Below, in pieces: positions 49,858 through 64,000 of a stretch of 64,000 bases of DNA. The first letter of the stretch is position 1. Each line of letters opens with the position of its first letter. This DNA is from Datnioides undecimradiatus (Eukaryota > Chordata > Actinopteri > Lobotiformes > Datnioididae). A program made the position numbers and the translations under genes. Location of the stretch: the NCBI GenBank assembly GCA_008933995.1, contig WARS01000050.1:5210574-5274573 (forward strand), given 5' to 3'. The notes below the pieces were generated by a model. It had not been told where the DNA came from. It saw nothing but the letters and a program-made list of their open reading frames with translations, and did not search any database.

Positions 49858-51222
49858 CACACATACATGCACTCTATGTAGATGATAGATTTTTTTTTTT
49901 TAATACACTCCCCCAGACATGTGCAAGCAGACACATTCGCACGCACAACGCGCACACACACGTACACACGCTGCAGGATTTATGGTTCCTTTGAGTCTGG
50001 GCTGTTAATGGAGAGACTGCCACTTATCAACGCCAAGCTTTAACGACAGTCTGCTAAAAACAGGAGGAAGAGTGATAGTTTGTTTTTCATCATCTCGTGC
50101 TGGGAAAAAAGTGAAACGATGTCGAGATTTATGACATCTGCTCACCTGTGAGGCAGAATTATTAGGCCCTGTAACCCCAGATTAGAGAAATAATCAACTC
50201 GATGGCTGTGAATTTATATCCTGCATCCCTGTGTATCACTCATTGTGTGTATTGCTATTGACAATCTTCCCATCCCCAGGCCTATCAATGCTCTTAACAG
50301 GATACACTTCTGCAGCGGCATGAAATAAAATGTTTTCCTGCAGAGATAAAAGATTAAATATGTAGTGCACCCTTCAAAAAGATGTCATTTTCAGCCTGTC
50401 TGTGCTCGTGGCGAACGCTCATTTGAGTCGAAGGAATGCACCAAGTGTTTGTTTGGGTGTGCGGGAGCCTGTTTTAAACCATTTAGATCGTCAGGAATGA
50501 AAAACATCATCGCTAAAAATAAAGACAGAGTCACATTTTAGCCTCGCAAAGTAAAGTACATCATTTTACCTTTTGCCACGCGCAGCCCGAGTTCATAAAA
50601 TGTAAATGTGAGCCGTAATTTATGACTGTCAAGGGGCGTGATGTGAAGAGCATTATGTTCAGATGAGAAAATCAGAATTAAGGCGAATGATCTTCATCGA
50701 TGTGCAGCAGTTCTCTGCAACGACTCGGTGAAATGGACAAAAATGATGCGATGCGATGTCGTGTGAACTATCGAGGGCCAATTTTGTTCCAAACTGATTA
50801 AATGTGGGTAGCGCAGCAGCAGTGGCTCCACATTTCCACCCAGCAGACGCAGATACGTATTTCCAAAATAAGACCCAGCCAGATTAGATATGTTGAGTTA
50901 ATCGTGTTTTATTTTGAAACCCTCGTGAGCTACAGGTCAAAAATAGGAACTATAGAAATTAAAGTTAAGTCTTTTTTATTAATGTTATTAATTAGTCCAC
51001 TATATACAAACTGAACAGGCACAAGTGGATTGTTGATGATCGGTATTTTTTTATAACTTGACAGGTTCGTGGAGAATCGAACGCGCAAAGCAATTACACA
51101 GAATAAGACAGGAGTTAAGACAAAGCCGAGAATTTCATGATATAAATTGATAAACACGACCTAACAAAGGGTTGGTGGGAGGCGGATGTTATGCTTTTCT
51201 TACTGCAGGCAATTCATTTTGT

Positions 51223-51250
51223 TGATTTGCATGACAACTTATGCAAATCA
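51223..51250 (+). promoter_or_regulatory. Palindromic pair of POU octamer motifs
   Basis: TGATTTGCAT and ATGCAAATCA form a perfect 10-base inverted repeat with an 8-base spacer, each arm holding a full octamer (ATTTGCAT/ATGCAAAT). This is a candidate binding site for a pair of POU-domain factors in csmd2 intron 2. Confidence 0.5.
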
Positions 51251-54200
51251 CGTCAGTCACAATTTTCAAATTGCCGTACCTGAGGCACTGTATAGCTCTC
51301 GAGTGCGCGTGTGCGGCAGTTTTAACATGTATGGCGTGTCTGGATTTAACATTGTGGGAGGGGGAGGGGGCGGTGCAGACCGGGAAGCAGGCATTGATTT
51401 TTTTTTTTTTTTTTTCCACTGTTTGCATGACCTGTCTCTGTTTCCAGTAATATTGGTTTGATGAGGCTGTAATAATGTAGCATTTGTATTTTCCAGTAAT
51501 GATGCTGAACATGATTTCTATAATCTATACAATCTAAGATCATTTTTTCCAAAGAGAGGAATAATCAAACGAAGACTGCGCCTGATGTGCCCATTTTTCA
51601 GATTTTGGTTGTTATAATTGATGTTGATATTCTGGCATATTCTGCCAAATGACTCTTTAGCAAAAGAACATTAAACGTCCTCACCCATGGAGTTTAGTCT
51701 CTTTGTCACACTCTTGTATATCTGTGACTGTTCTCTCCACAGATAATAATTACATTGTTCTAAGCTGAAGCCCCGGTAATCTGCAGTTCATCAGTGTGTT
51801 CAGGTTATCTGATGACGAAAAGCTCCTCCTTTGCACCGCTTTGCAGTTTGGGGTTTGATATTCAAGGCTTTCAACTAAAGTCAGAGGCAATGTGCTCATG
51901 TTGTTTATACATGATGCTGTCTCTTGTGCATATACAAGTAGTGATGAGCACATTCCCTATGCATGCATGTTGAGAAATGACAGTGATAAGAGCACCGCAC
52001 TTCCCACAGCATACAGACGTAACATATTCTTGTATTTTTATGGTACTATTTCCAAATTATATGACATGTTCTGCCAGTTGTTGCCACGTATGCTGGGAAT
52101 CATGTCCTGCTTTGAAAAGTAACTCATATATCTGGCGTCTTGGTACAAATACAGCCTACTTGTTGCATGGTGTGGGTTTTTCTTATACAGCCTTACGCAG
52201 GGCACAGTTGGATCTGGTCTGGTTCAAATCGTGTTCGTATCCCTAAGAAATTATGCACATTTAATAAAAACATGCCAGCAAACAGTGATCCCAGGAGGAA
52301 AGCAAAACACATCAAGCCGAGCACATCGGTACGATGATGGCTTGTCTAGCCGCAGAGCAATTTTAGCCACGATTGGAGCAAAATTGTGGATGTGCAGACT
52401 GCCTCCTGTTTGTGTCTCCACTGCCAAATTTGTCACGATCAAAGGAGGTGAAATATATACATCTATACATCGAGTAACAAAAGCGCTGGAGTAGTCAAGC
52501 TTTTCAGCCACCGCTGTGTTTGTGACAGTTCAATGTATCACAGGGAAACACGCGAGCATGCACTTCAGGAAATTGCAACATGTGTTGTTCTCACCACTGA
52601 ATGAAATGTGAGGTATGTGTAAACGTTTTCAAAGCTTTAAATCCTTCAGATTCCTTCAATATTCACAACAGCAGCATCCGATAGGCACTTCTTTTCACAT
52701 AGAAGAAATTCCCAATTTATTTTCTGACAGTGACTTAGAATAAAGGAGCTTTGTCTGTTCGCTGAAAGGTTCAAGAGTCTTGCCTAACTGTGATTTGACA
52801 TTTTGGATTGAGGTGAGCCCTTCTGTGATCGATCGTTGCGTGTGTGAAACAATCTGTTGAACTGATCTCAATCAGAGGACCAATTTTCAGAAACATTTTG
52901 TTTTTTTGTGTTGCCGCGGAAAAATGAAGAGGGACAAACTGAGAAGAGATGAACCGCGAGAGAAAATCAGCCAACAGAAACAATAGGGTGACATGGGCCC
53001 CTTTGGTATTTTCCCCTCTAACCACACACCCCAAAACAGAAGAAACACATTCCCTTTAGCTGTAATCTACGGGACTGTGAGGCACAGACGTTCTCCTTGT
53101 GCACCATTTGTTTCCTGGCTTAGGCAAATCCCTGGCATATTTTTCCACTCTGTGTTGATTTTGCTGTTTTTTTCCCCTCCCCAGTGTTGCTGCAGTCACG
53201 TTTTTCTTCCTTGATTTCACCCTTTCCCTTTGTTTTTTCTAGCTCATCCCTGCGAGACACAGAGCATAGCAGTCTAATTAGTTATCCAAACACCTTGTGA
53301 AACGTGATAATGGCTAAAGCACACATATTGTGCGCATGCACACACAAACACACGCACGTGCATGTGCATACATACACAGTGGGTGCGTCAAAAGGATTTG
53401 CCCGGCATTTTATTAGAAACTTGTTGCATGTGACCAGTTGCACTTGTGCTTATTTAGCTTCTGGAGAGGCGATTTTCATCATGAAGCACGTGAGTCAATC
53501 GATAGAAATGACATCCAGGGCAGCGCAGAGATGCTGAGGACTAAAATAGAACAGGCAGATCTGGTCTCCATGCCAAAAAAAGACATAATTAAGAGCTAGA
53601 GGGCATTAATGTAGAGATATCTACAGGCAGAGAGGGGGCTTAAGGAGAGACCACTGACCGTACACAGAAACGAGTCAAATGTCATGTGAGTAAATGAGCG
53701 TTTCTGCGAGCCTGCAGCTAATTCTAGATCGGTACCATTGCTGTACTTCAGTAACACGCATGCACAAACACAAGACTGCACCCCCCCCTTCTCCTCCTCT
53801 CCCTTTTCCCTCGCTGTCTCCTTCCCTCTGCTGCTCTTTGATCATCATTGCCACGGGAATGAAAGAAGAGCGACGGGTAGAAAGTAAATAGCATTGGTTG
53901 GGCGCTCCATCGGTCACTGTGTCCCTGTTAGCCCTGCTGGCTAATCAGATCTTCCGCCCAACCTTGTTTTGGAGTTTATTAGTGGCATCCCTCTGCGGAG
54001 CAGGGGAGAAACTGAAGATCACAGCGAGAGGGGGAAACAGAGAGCGTGAGAGAGAGATGAAATAATGAAATCTTAAATATGGATTCACTGCTTCATGCTG
54101 TGTCTTTGAAATGCCTTGTAATGCTGATATGCATCGCTTCTCATATTAATGCAAATGCGCTTTTTGTCCAATGAGGCATTAGCTGAACAATTAATATCTT

Positions 54201-54963
54201 ACTCACCACATGACCAAGTGCATGCAGGCACCTGGATATTACACCTACCTGTATGTGATTGTTGATCATCTCATTTCAAAATAACTGGCAGTGATATGTT
54301 CCTGTAACCGCCTACGTTTGGCTGTGAAGATTTTACTCATCTCGTGTAGCCACAAGACGATGACGAGGCTCATAGCTGGCATTCCAAATGTGTGGATGGG
54401 GTTAAGGCTGAGGATCTGCTGAGGCCAGTCAGTTTCTACGAACCACACACAGGCAACCACTTCTGTGTAAATCATGTTTCGCGCACATGTGTAATGTAAC
54501 ATTAATGTAATAATGGCTGATGTTGAAACCGGAAAGAGAGGGTCCGGTATAGTGTCTAAAACAGTGTTGCGTGCTGCACTCTAGAGATTTGGAACATTTT
54601 GGAACGAATGTCTAAAAACCTGGTCCTGGACCTTTGATACGCTGCCTTTTAGTTTCAGATTCAAACTGGCCTGACGATTTGCTCATTAATCTCTATTTCC
54701 TCCAGATGGAGAAACAACTGGCCAATCAGAGCTCTGTAGGCTCTTTCATCTTTTGCATTTCTTGCTTAGTTCCAACCATTAACCATTTAAATATCCACAA
54801 AAGGGGGCTCACCTTGGAGAACATGTGCCATGTCGTCAGGGCTCAGTCTGTTACTGCAGCTGCTCAGGTTTGAATCCTTTGCTGCGTGTTACCCCCTTTA
54901 CCTCTCTCCTTGTGTCTCCTGCTTCTCTCCAGCTGTCACTCTCTAAATAATAATAGAAAGTCT

Positions 54964-54983
54964 AAAAAAAAAAAAAAAAAAAA
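54964..54983 (+). repeat. A20 homopolymer
   Basis: Uninterrupted A run in csmd2 intron 2. Confidence 0.85.
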
Positions 54984-56552
54984 GTAGATATATCCAGTAC
55001 AGTTCCTGGGGACCTTTGTTGCATGTCATACGCCTCTCTGTGCCCCGTTTCCTGTCTTCCTCTTCACTGTCACTAACCAGTAAAGGACAGAGGGTGGAGG
55101 ATGAGTCAGAGTCAGACAGACAAAGATAGTATAGAGGGAAAAGCCTCTGGTGAAAGAGGGATTGGGTGTGCTAAGTGGAAAAATGGCTGTATTTGATGAA
55201 ACACAACCTTCTAATGTGAAAGATTCTGGGAAAGGCACTCAGTTACCTTGTTATCCAGTTGTACATTAGAGTTGTGTTTGTTTGTTTGTTTGTTTGTTTT
55301 GCCACTTACGTCTCCATCATGCTACATCCCTCTCACCGCTGCACTTAGCCGACTTGGTCTGTTTATGCGTCAATATCTTGTCTGAATCACCAACGTGTTA
55401 TCTGATCTTCTTTGCGCTATGTGTTACATAACCTGCTTATTTAGGCCTGACTGGACCTTCACACTCCTGCTGTTGCTAGTATCATTTTAGCGCGAGGATG
55501 AGGTTTTACTCGACAACGGTGACGGCTACTACAGCTACAAACAGCAGCAAGATAATGATTGCCATTCATTCGTGCAGCACACTTAAAGCTGTTACCAAAC
55601 ACCCTTGAACCTTTATAAATGCTTCTACGAAGGCACACATAAATAACAGACAGTATATGTATGGAAGGCACCTTATAGCACAACAGATATAGAACATAAA
55701 CATTGAATTGCTGATAGCTGGGTGATGTTTGTGGTCATTTTACAGGAACTATCTACCTTGTTTCCTCTTTGTTTGAAAGTCTGTCCCTTTCTTCTCCTTG
55801 ATCATTTAATACATCCTTATTTGTGCTATGCATTCACACACACACACACACACGCACACACACACACACAGACCGGCACACAGGTACAGGCGAGTAAACA
55901 ACAACATTTCTCATGGCCACCACTTAGCTTTGTCACTTTCCTAGGGGCGAGACTGCCACGACATTGAATTAGCTTTATTTTATCCCTAATTGTTTTCTGC
56001 CTGAGGATTATTGCGAGGCGATTTGTGCCGAGCAGGGGGAAACACAGTGGGCGCGTGAACGTCACCTTGTTTCATTTGTCAGCCTTGATTTGTTCGCTGT
56101 AAGTGTAATTGACTTATGTCGGCACAAAGCGGGAACAAATGAACAAAGAATGCGTTTCTTTACCTCGACTGTCAGAGCATCCGCGTTGTTCATTTGCGGA
56201 TTCTGCATTAAGCCTCCCAATTATGGCGCTTTTGATGGCACATATCAAATCCATAAATGCACAGTTGTCTGCAATGCTGTGAAGAATATTAGGTATATAA
56301 TAAGGTATTAGAATACTGTTCAAGTGAGAGGCACGGACTTGAATTATCGACTAAATATTCTGTATATAATCTTAAACACGAGGGATCGTGCTGCCCTCTG
56401 TGTTGCCTCACAGGTATCTATGGTGTTGAGCAGATGCAGATAGCATCAGCACAATGTAATACACTGTTAATGGAGTGCAGATAGCCTGGAGATAAACCAG
56501 TCACATCACTCACTCACTCACTGACCGGCGCACACTGCAGGGGAAGTAAAGT

Positions 56553-56579
56553 TGTGTGTGTGTGTGTGTGTGTGTGTGA
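56553..56579 (+). repeat. GT microsatellite
   Basis: Perfect GT run of about 27 bases. Confidence 0.85.
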
Positions 56580-58542
56580 GCTATAACTCCATACTTACTG
56601 CAACTCTTAGGTGTAATTAGATTTAGGGAACCGATATAATTTAAGACAGTGAAGCATTTTATCTCTGGTTGAAGCCACTGGCACAGCGTTCCAAAACTCC
56701 TCCAGTCGTTCGCACGCGCACATCCTTTAATTTAGCTGCCGATGACTGTAGCGATTCTGCGCGGCAAATGACAACTAATCAGTCCTGCGTCGCCACCCGT
56801 GTCTTTTTATGGCCCCAAAATGAACACAGCTGATGAGTAAGGCATTCTGTCACTGTTCTGACACTGTAAATTATTCTCTTGTTTGCATCATTGCATTGGT
56901 TTTCTCTCTCGGACTAATTTGTCTCTCCACTCAAGAGTTCATGTTCCATTATTTTGCTGTTTAAGTTTTCATACTGTACACACACATCGCCCACACGCGC
57001 ACACACACATTTCTATTCAGCTGTTCCTATTTCCTCTGGAGTATTTCATCTGTTCAAATCTCCTCAAGTCATTGCTAATATTTTCCCCTCCTACTCATAT
57101 CTTCTTCTGTCTCACACCTTCCCTTCCACTCTGCGTTTTCCCCGGCATCAGCCTCTCTTCCTCACCATCTCTCCCCTCTCTACCCCCAGAGACGCCGGCT
57201 TGTTAATGACTTCACTGCGGTTTGTCTCTCAGTTGGCGCTGACTGCGGTTGATTATCTCACCATCAGCATTCGGCGTCAGAGACGTCCGAGAGAGACTCT
57301 TCCCACCCTTGCTGTTCGGCCGCGATGCGCAAACACCTTGTGATGTCACACGCGGATGAATATTAACGAGCAGCTCCACGCCACAGCCCGTTGTTCTCCG
57401 CGAGACAGACAGAAGGAATTAGCCCGTTCTATTCAAAAAGATGTCAGTCTTGTTTGAAATATTGATGGGCTGTGGGATTTGTGGGAAGCTGTGTATGAGA
57501 TTTACAAATTGTTGCAGCCTCTAGCGACGTTCACCTTTTTGTTGTGGAGCTGCATGCTTCCTGGACGAAGTGATGTCGAGAAAACCACCAAAACTAGCAG
57601 AAATATGCTAAAAGAAAGATAGATGGTGTCCACCTTTACAGTTCCAAACATGCCAGAGGTTGCAATGTCTTCTTCCCCCGCAAAACTACTTCCCACTATG
57701 ATTACTGGTAACACGTTTGCAGGATTTCAGATTAAATAACGGGGATTTTAAATTGAAATTGAGGGTGCTGAAGGCTAACTATAAAACTCTATCAAGGCCA
57801 GATCACGCCCTTGGGCAAAGTGACGCGGTACATTACAGCTTACCCAAAGAGAAGGATCAGTAAGGCTGATAGAAATACAGTGTAATTGCTTGTGAAAGTC
57901 TCCCTATTAGTTGAAGGAATCAGATCATGTGTGTGGGAACGGAGTGACATTTTAACCTCCACTAGGCTACATGGTCAGCTTCTTTCACTGTAAGCAGAAG
58001 CAGTGATGAGTCATACACAGACACACACACCCACAGCGGCAGAAGTGTGGCTGCAAGGGTGTATTTTCTAAAACAACAAGCAAAGGAGTCCAATTTTGCA
58101 ACTGAAGGATACTTAAAATATATGGAAGAGCAAAAACTGTAACCGTGTGTGTGTGTGTGTTTTGTCCCGGGCGCTCTTTCTCAACGTTCCTGTTGGTGTG
58201 ATAGGCAGTCAGTGGAGAGTTAGAGCTTACAGAGCACAACAGAAGCATCAGCCCCTGGCCTTGACCACTGACAAGTTATAGCTGCACAGGGTCTTGTATA
58301 GAGATGGTACACGCTCACACAAATACACATAAAAAAATACACACATGGTTCCTCACACTGGTCTTCAGCTCCCACCACCCCTCCCTGTCTCTCTCCTACC
58401 ACCCATCATTTATTGGCTAATGTCTCCCCTCCACTCAGCCATCAAAATCTTGCTGCTGTATCTATTTTTCTTTTCCCTTCCTCTTCCCTCCTTCTGGGGG
58501 AAAATCAGCTGTATCAGCACTGTGCTTACCTTCCACCCAAGG

Positions 58543-58543
58543 A

Positions 58544-58571
<28 letters not shown>
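58543..58571 (+). repeat. CA microsatellite
   Basis: Perfect CA run of about 29 bases. Confidence 0.85.
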
Positions 58572-58574
<3 letters not shown>

Positions 58575-61500
58575 TTCTGACTGAGTGAATAAGATTAAAG
58601 GACGAATGACCTGATTTAGTCTCTGTCTGTTTACAGCTGTAAACACGCATATATTTGGGTGGGGATCACAAACACACACACGCGCACAAAAATGTTCAAA
58701 TGAATAAAAACTTCATGTGTGCCTTCGCGTGAGTGTGTGAGCATGAATCCCTGAATAGCCGTAGAGCCTAATGAAGGAGTTTCTCACCGTGACTCATCCT
58801 CTCTCACCTCGGGCTCATGGTTGGGTTTTTTGTTTTTTTTTTAATTCCCACGTACTGACGATGTTTCTCTCACCTCCCTACTTTTCATACCCTGCCCTCC
58901 CTCAACCTGCTCTCCAACCGCTGCCATCTCCTCATTACAATGTCTCCAGTCTTTTTCGCACGCACCTGTCTTCCTGCGCATACACTCTTGCCTCCCTCTC
59001 GGTCCGTCTCTCCCTCCCGTGTTCCCATGGGTAGCGGCGGGATAATTGGAAGCAGAGGTTTTTCATTGAGAAGATGCTGAGGCCAGTCAGGTGGAAAGCC
59101 CTCTTAATAGACCTCTGCTCTCTTCGTGCACACGCACACATGCACTTATGCAAACACTTGCGCGCGCGCACATACAGCATATACTGCTCATTGTGGATGC
59201 AGCCATGCACACATACACCTATTCTTCTCCTCAGGGGCTATCATTTCTGAGATTACACAGCTTTCCATACAGTAGCAAACAGCCAATGATTTCCCATAAC
59301 TGTGCTATTTTCCTTAACTTCTAGATCTCTCTCTTTCTCTATCCTCCTCCTGTCCCTCTCACTCTTTCATCCTCCCTCCATCAATTTACCACTCACTTGA
59401 GACACCTGTGCTGCAAATCCATTCTTTTGTATCGCTCAGTTGCAATCATATCTCGCATCTTTTCCTCGATAACAGGCAATCCCCCAGCTGGCTTTTTCAC
59501 AATGCCGGCTGCACGCCTCGGATTGCCACAGCCCATATCACATTGCAATATTTAATCTCCCTTCACATGTGAAGCCAGTTTCTGTGTGTTGTCTGACGGT
59601 ATCCATTTTGTTTTCTCTTAGCCCGGAAAAATGATTCGGGGCCGTATCTGGCTTATGCCAGATAATTATGATTTGGATGCGTCAAGAATCCCTCCCAGTT
59701 TGTAGAATCCACCCCCCCCACGCTCACCCACTGGCCGCCTGCTCTTTCAGCCATCATACCCTCTATCAACCCCCCCCTTCCCCGCAGTGCGCTGCTGAAC
59801 CAAGATGGCTGCCTTCCAACTCAATTTGCGGTCAGCGAAGGGGCTATTTGCATGAACATGTGTCCCATCGTTTAGCTGACATCCCACCGTGACAATCTCA
59901 CAGAGAGGAGTGAAATCATGCATATATTAAAGTCCTCTTCCCGTTTTGGTCCAATTCATCTTTCCCGCACTGGTGTTTTTGCAATTTTTTTTCCCCCCAC
60001 CTCCAATGTGGTACTTAAGGATTAAGTGAAACACTGAGGCCTCTCTTAACACTGGGAGATAAAATGGAGGGATGTAATAGATTGTAAAATGTGGGATACA
60101 CATGCAGTGAGGGAGTGCATGTGGGAACATAAAATGAAAATTAAAGTGGCGCTTGGGAAGGGAAATTCTAAGGGCAAGGTAAAAGTAAGGTGAACAACAA
60201 TGTCCTTTATTAGAATCTGTAAATCAGGGATGTTTCTCTCTCACACACAAACAGTAATGTCTCAACCTGTCGTCACTGGCAACAATTGATCAGTGGACAC
60301 CTGTTTTCTAATTAACATGTGCGTGTATGTGAGTGCTGCCAGTACGTGGGTGGCAAACACGTTGAATGGATTTAATAGTTAAACCTGGTGGAGCTGTTGC
60401 TGAAAGCTGGTCCTAATAAGACAAGGCTCATTACTCAAAACTATATTACTTTTTTCCAACATCATTTTAGTACACTGGTTATTAGTCCCTCTGAGGTTTT
60501 ACTTGCCACACTCATTACAGGACTTTATTAAACATTTCCAAGCATACTGTTTCTGTTTGTTATTACCTCTGAAAGTCAGAATAACATGACAATAATTTGC
60601 CTGGGTTCATTTAGACTGATAAGGGAATCAAACAGCGTTATAACTAGTAGAAATTAAGGATGAATATTAATTTATTTTTTTTAAAACAGTAGGCTATAGG
60701 ACTATGTATCAGTTCAAACTCGCAACATACAGTTCACCAAAGTTGACACAGAGGTTGATGACAGCCTTTAGTTCTGGACTTGTCCACTTAGACAAGCTAA
60801 CATCACTGACCGGGACAGAAGCCCTAGAGACCCGCAGAGTGCCTGATTCAGGGGTGAGAAACTCATATAATTGAGGTGACATGCTTAACTGAATGTTTCA
60901 GTTGGAAAAAAGGGGCTACTGCTACCATGTTAGCGCCGTTTGAGTTACAGTGTGGTTAATGCTACTGAATGTCAGCTAGTTAGCTAGCTAGCAGACTAGC
61001 TGCTAAAACTGCAAACTTGACTGCAAGCTGGAGAGAGACAGTGGTGCTTTTTAGCTCCATGAACCAGCCAGGCTGAGGATAACGTCACTCATACCTTCGA
61101 CAGAGATTATTAAACCAGACACTGTTAACTTTGTACTGCGGCTAACTTGGGAAACTGTTCATGTTAATTTGGCTAAAAAGTAAGCGCGTGTAGAAAGCGC
61201 AACGTGACTGTTGCCTTCTAAAATAATGTTGTAGGACGGGGGCTAACATTAGCTGCTAAAGTTATTTTAAATGCGACAAGTGCCAATTGTAGTTGCCTTT
61301 TAAACAAAGGTTTAACCCACTGAAAATGAAGTCCCCATTAAAAGTAAATAGTGGTAAGCTAAATTTATTTTGATTTTGTTTATGGCATTGACAACTGGTA
61401 TTAAGACATGGGAATGTTATTCTTGATATAGGTTGTTTATTCAACTGCAGCTTGTCATTGTCATCTGTCATACAGATCAAATTAAGTTATATTTGCTTTT

Positions 61501-62769
61501 AGAATGTCCTACAGTAGTTGTGTTCAGTCAACACATTGATCTTGCACTGTTTAAACAATACACTGTTTTGTGTCCGTGTTTACTGTGTCCTATTCAGCCC
61601 GATTTTGTGTGCATGTTCCTTATTAGGAGCTATTTTGCCTTTGGTCTGCTCTCATGATGCGGGGGTGTCTGTGCGTCATGCACACCTGGGCCAGTTGGCT
61701 AGAGCATCAAAGATCATGCATGCATAACTAGTACATGATGATACTGTGGTATGGGTGAATTTAGCGTGTGCCCTCACCTTTGCTTGGAGCACAAATATTA
61801 TGTGATGATATAAAATGCAAGCTGCTCAAGACACATGACACAGGCAAAACCAGCATAAAACTGTTTTATCTTACACTTTTAATTCAGCAGTTATTTAATC
61901 ACAGCATATAGTTGTATGTTTGTGTTTTCATAAATCAGGCAAAAGATGTTGAATAGCTTTTTTGGAAAAAAAAAATTCAAAACAATATTTTTAATTGAAG
62001 AAAAATTTTGTATTTCCGCAACTGCAGTGTGTAGATGTTTCTGTCACTGTAAACCTTTGTGTTGAAACTTCTGACGGGCTGATACAGCTCAGCCGCACTC
62101 CTAAATATCAGCAGCAATGAGGTCAATTCAAAGGTTAAGTTGCTAGAACATTATATCTTTTAAATCTAAAATTAGGATCAAATATAATTTTGGGCCAAGT
62201 TAGGACCAATTTTACTCTTTCAGATTGCTAAATACCGAAACAGGCAAGTAGCAGTACTAATATTAGTAAAATGGAAGCAGAAAAAAAGAGTTTGAAGAGT
62301 TGAACAGAATTGCGATAAAGTGATGTTTAGTGATGTTTCTTCACCTTTTAGAGTGAGACGTGGTGAGACTACTGGATTGAAGGACATATTTTCTGTTACA
62401 GTTGAATAGCATATCTAAAAAAAAAAGCACTGGTTAGTTATTAGAAATGGTTGTTGACCCGGAGTCCGACAATTTCCTGTTTGTTTTCTGCTCATCTGTT
62501 TGTTCATTGCCGCTCTGGCTGCCGGGTTTCTCATTTACTGGGGATACATAATTGCAGTTACACTGTCTTCACTGATGAAGAGGAATCTGTTGAGGTTTTC
62601 CATCCCGTTGAGGTCTTGGCATTTTAATAATTTGTGGATGATTCAGAGCCTCGTTATACAAAAAGTTATCCTTGAATGCCTGAGGGAACAGCTGGCTTGA
62701 TGGAAGTGGGCTTCATACCTGACCTTGCAACCAACTGTGCTGTTGATTGGATCTTTTTTTCCTGTCTGA

Positions 62770-64000
<1,231 letters not shown>

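Overview
This is vertebrate genomic DNA, almost certainly from a spiny-rayed teleost fish. Short coding exons sit in very large AT-rich introns, CA/TG, GA and mononucleotide tracts are dense, and there are decayed copies of interspersed repeats typical of fish genomes. No bacterial, viral or organellar genes were seen. About 96 percent of the window is non-coding, and most open frames in it are chance or low-complexity frames.

Two protein genes lie head to head around position 24,000. On the minus strand, from 23,831 leftwards, is the fish counterpart of human C1orf94 (family DUF4688 as I recall it). Five exons were assembled by matching splice sites and reading phase (23563-23831, 21989-22202, 20805-21810, 19345-19485, 18119-18267), and a weak candidate for the last exon lies at 16168-16230. 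On the plus strand, csmd2 (CUB and Sushi multiple domains 2) starts at 25,566. Its signal-peptide exon (25566-25740) and the two exons of its first CUB domain (42546-42762 and 62802-62914) are present; the rest of this giant gene lies beyond the right edge. From memory, human CSMD2 and C1orf94 have the same head-to-head layout, and this supports both names.

Layout: 1-16,167 is intergenic with simple repeats, a LINE fragment and two CTCF-like sites facing each other. 16,168-23,831 is C1orf94-like. 23,832-25,565 is the shared divergent promoter region, with an RFX X-box-like site on the C1orf94 side and a GA tract and three upstream ORFs on the csmd2 side. 25,741-42,545 is csmd2 intron 1, with a CpG-rich block (27.5-28.2 kb), a pair of REST/NRSF-type RE1 sites (28,722 and 28,779) and several MITE-like repeats. 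42,763-62,801 is intron 2, with a palindromic POU-octamer pair at 51,223. 62,915-64,000 is the start of intron 3.

The two genes have no known joint biochemical pathway. CSMD2 is a neuronal, synapse-associated transmembrane protein and C1orf94 is mainly testis-expressed in mammals. The regulatory candidates fit that split: RE1 sites in the neuronal gene and an X-box at the testis-type gene. I found no evidence of an undescribed multi-gene system; the notable signals are regulatory and structural.
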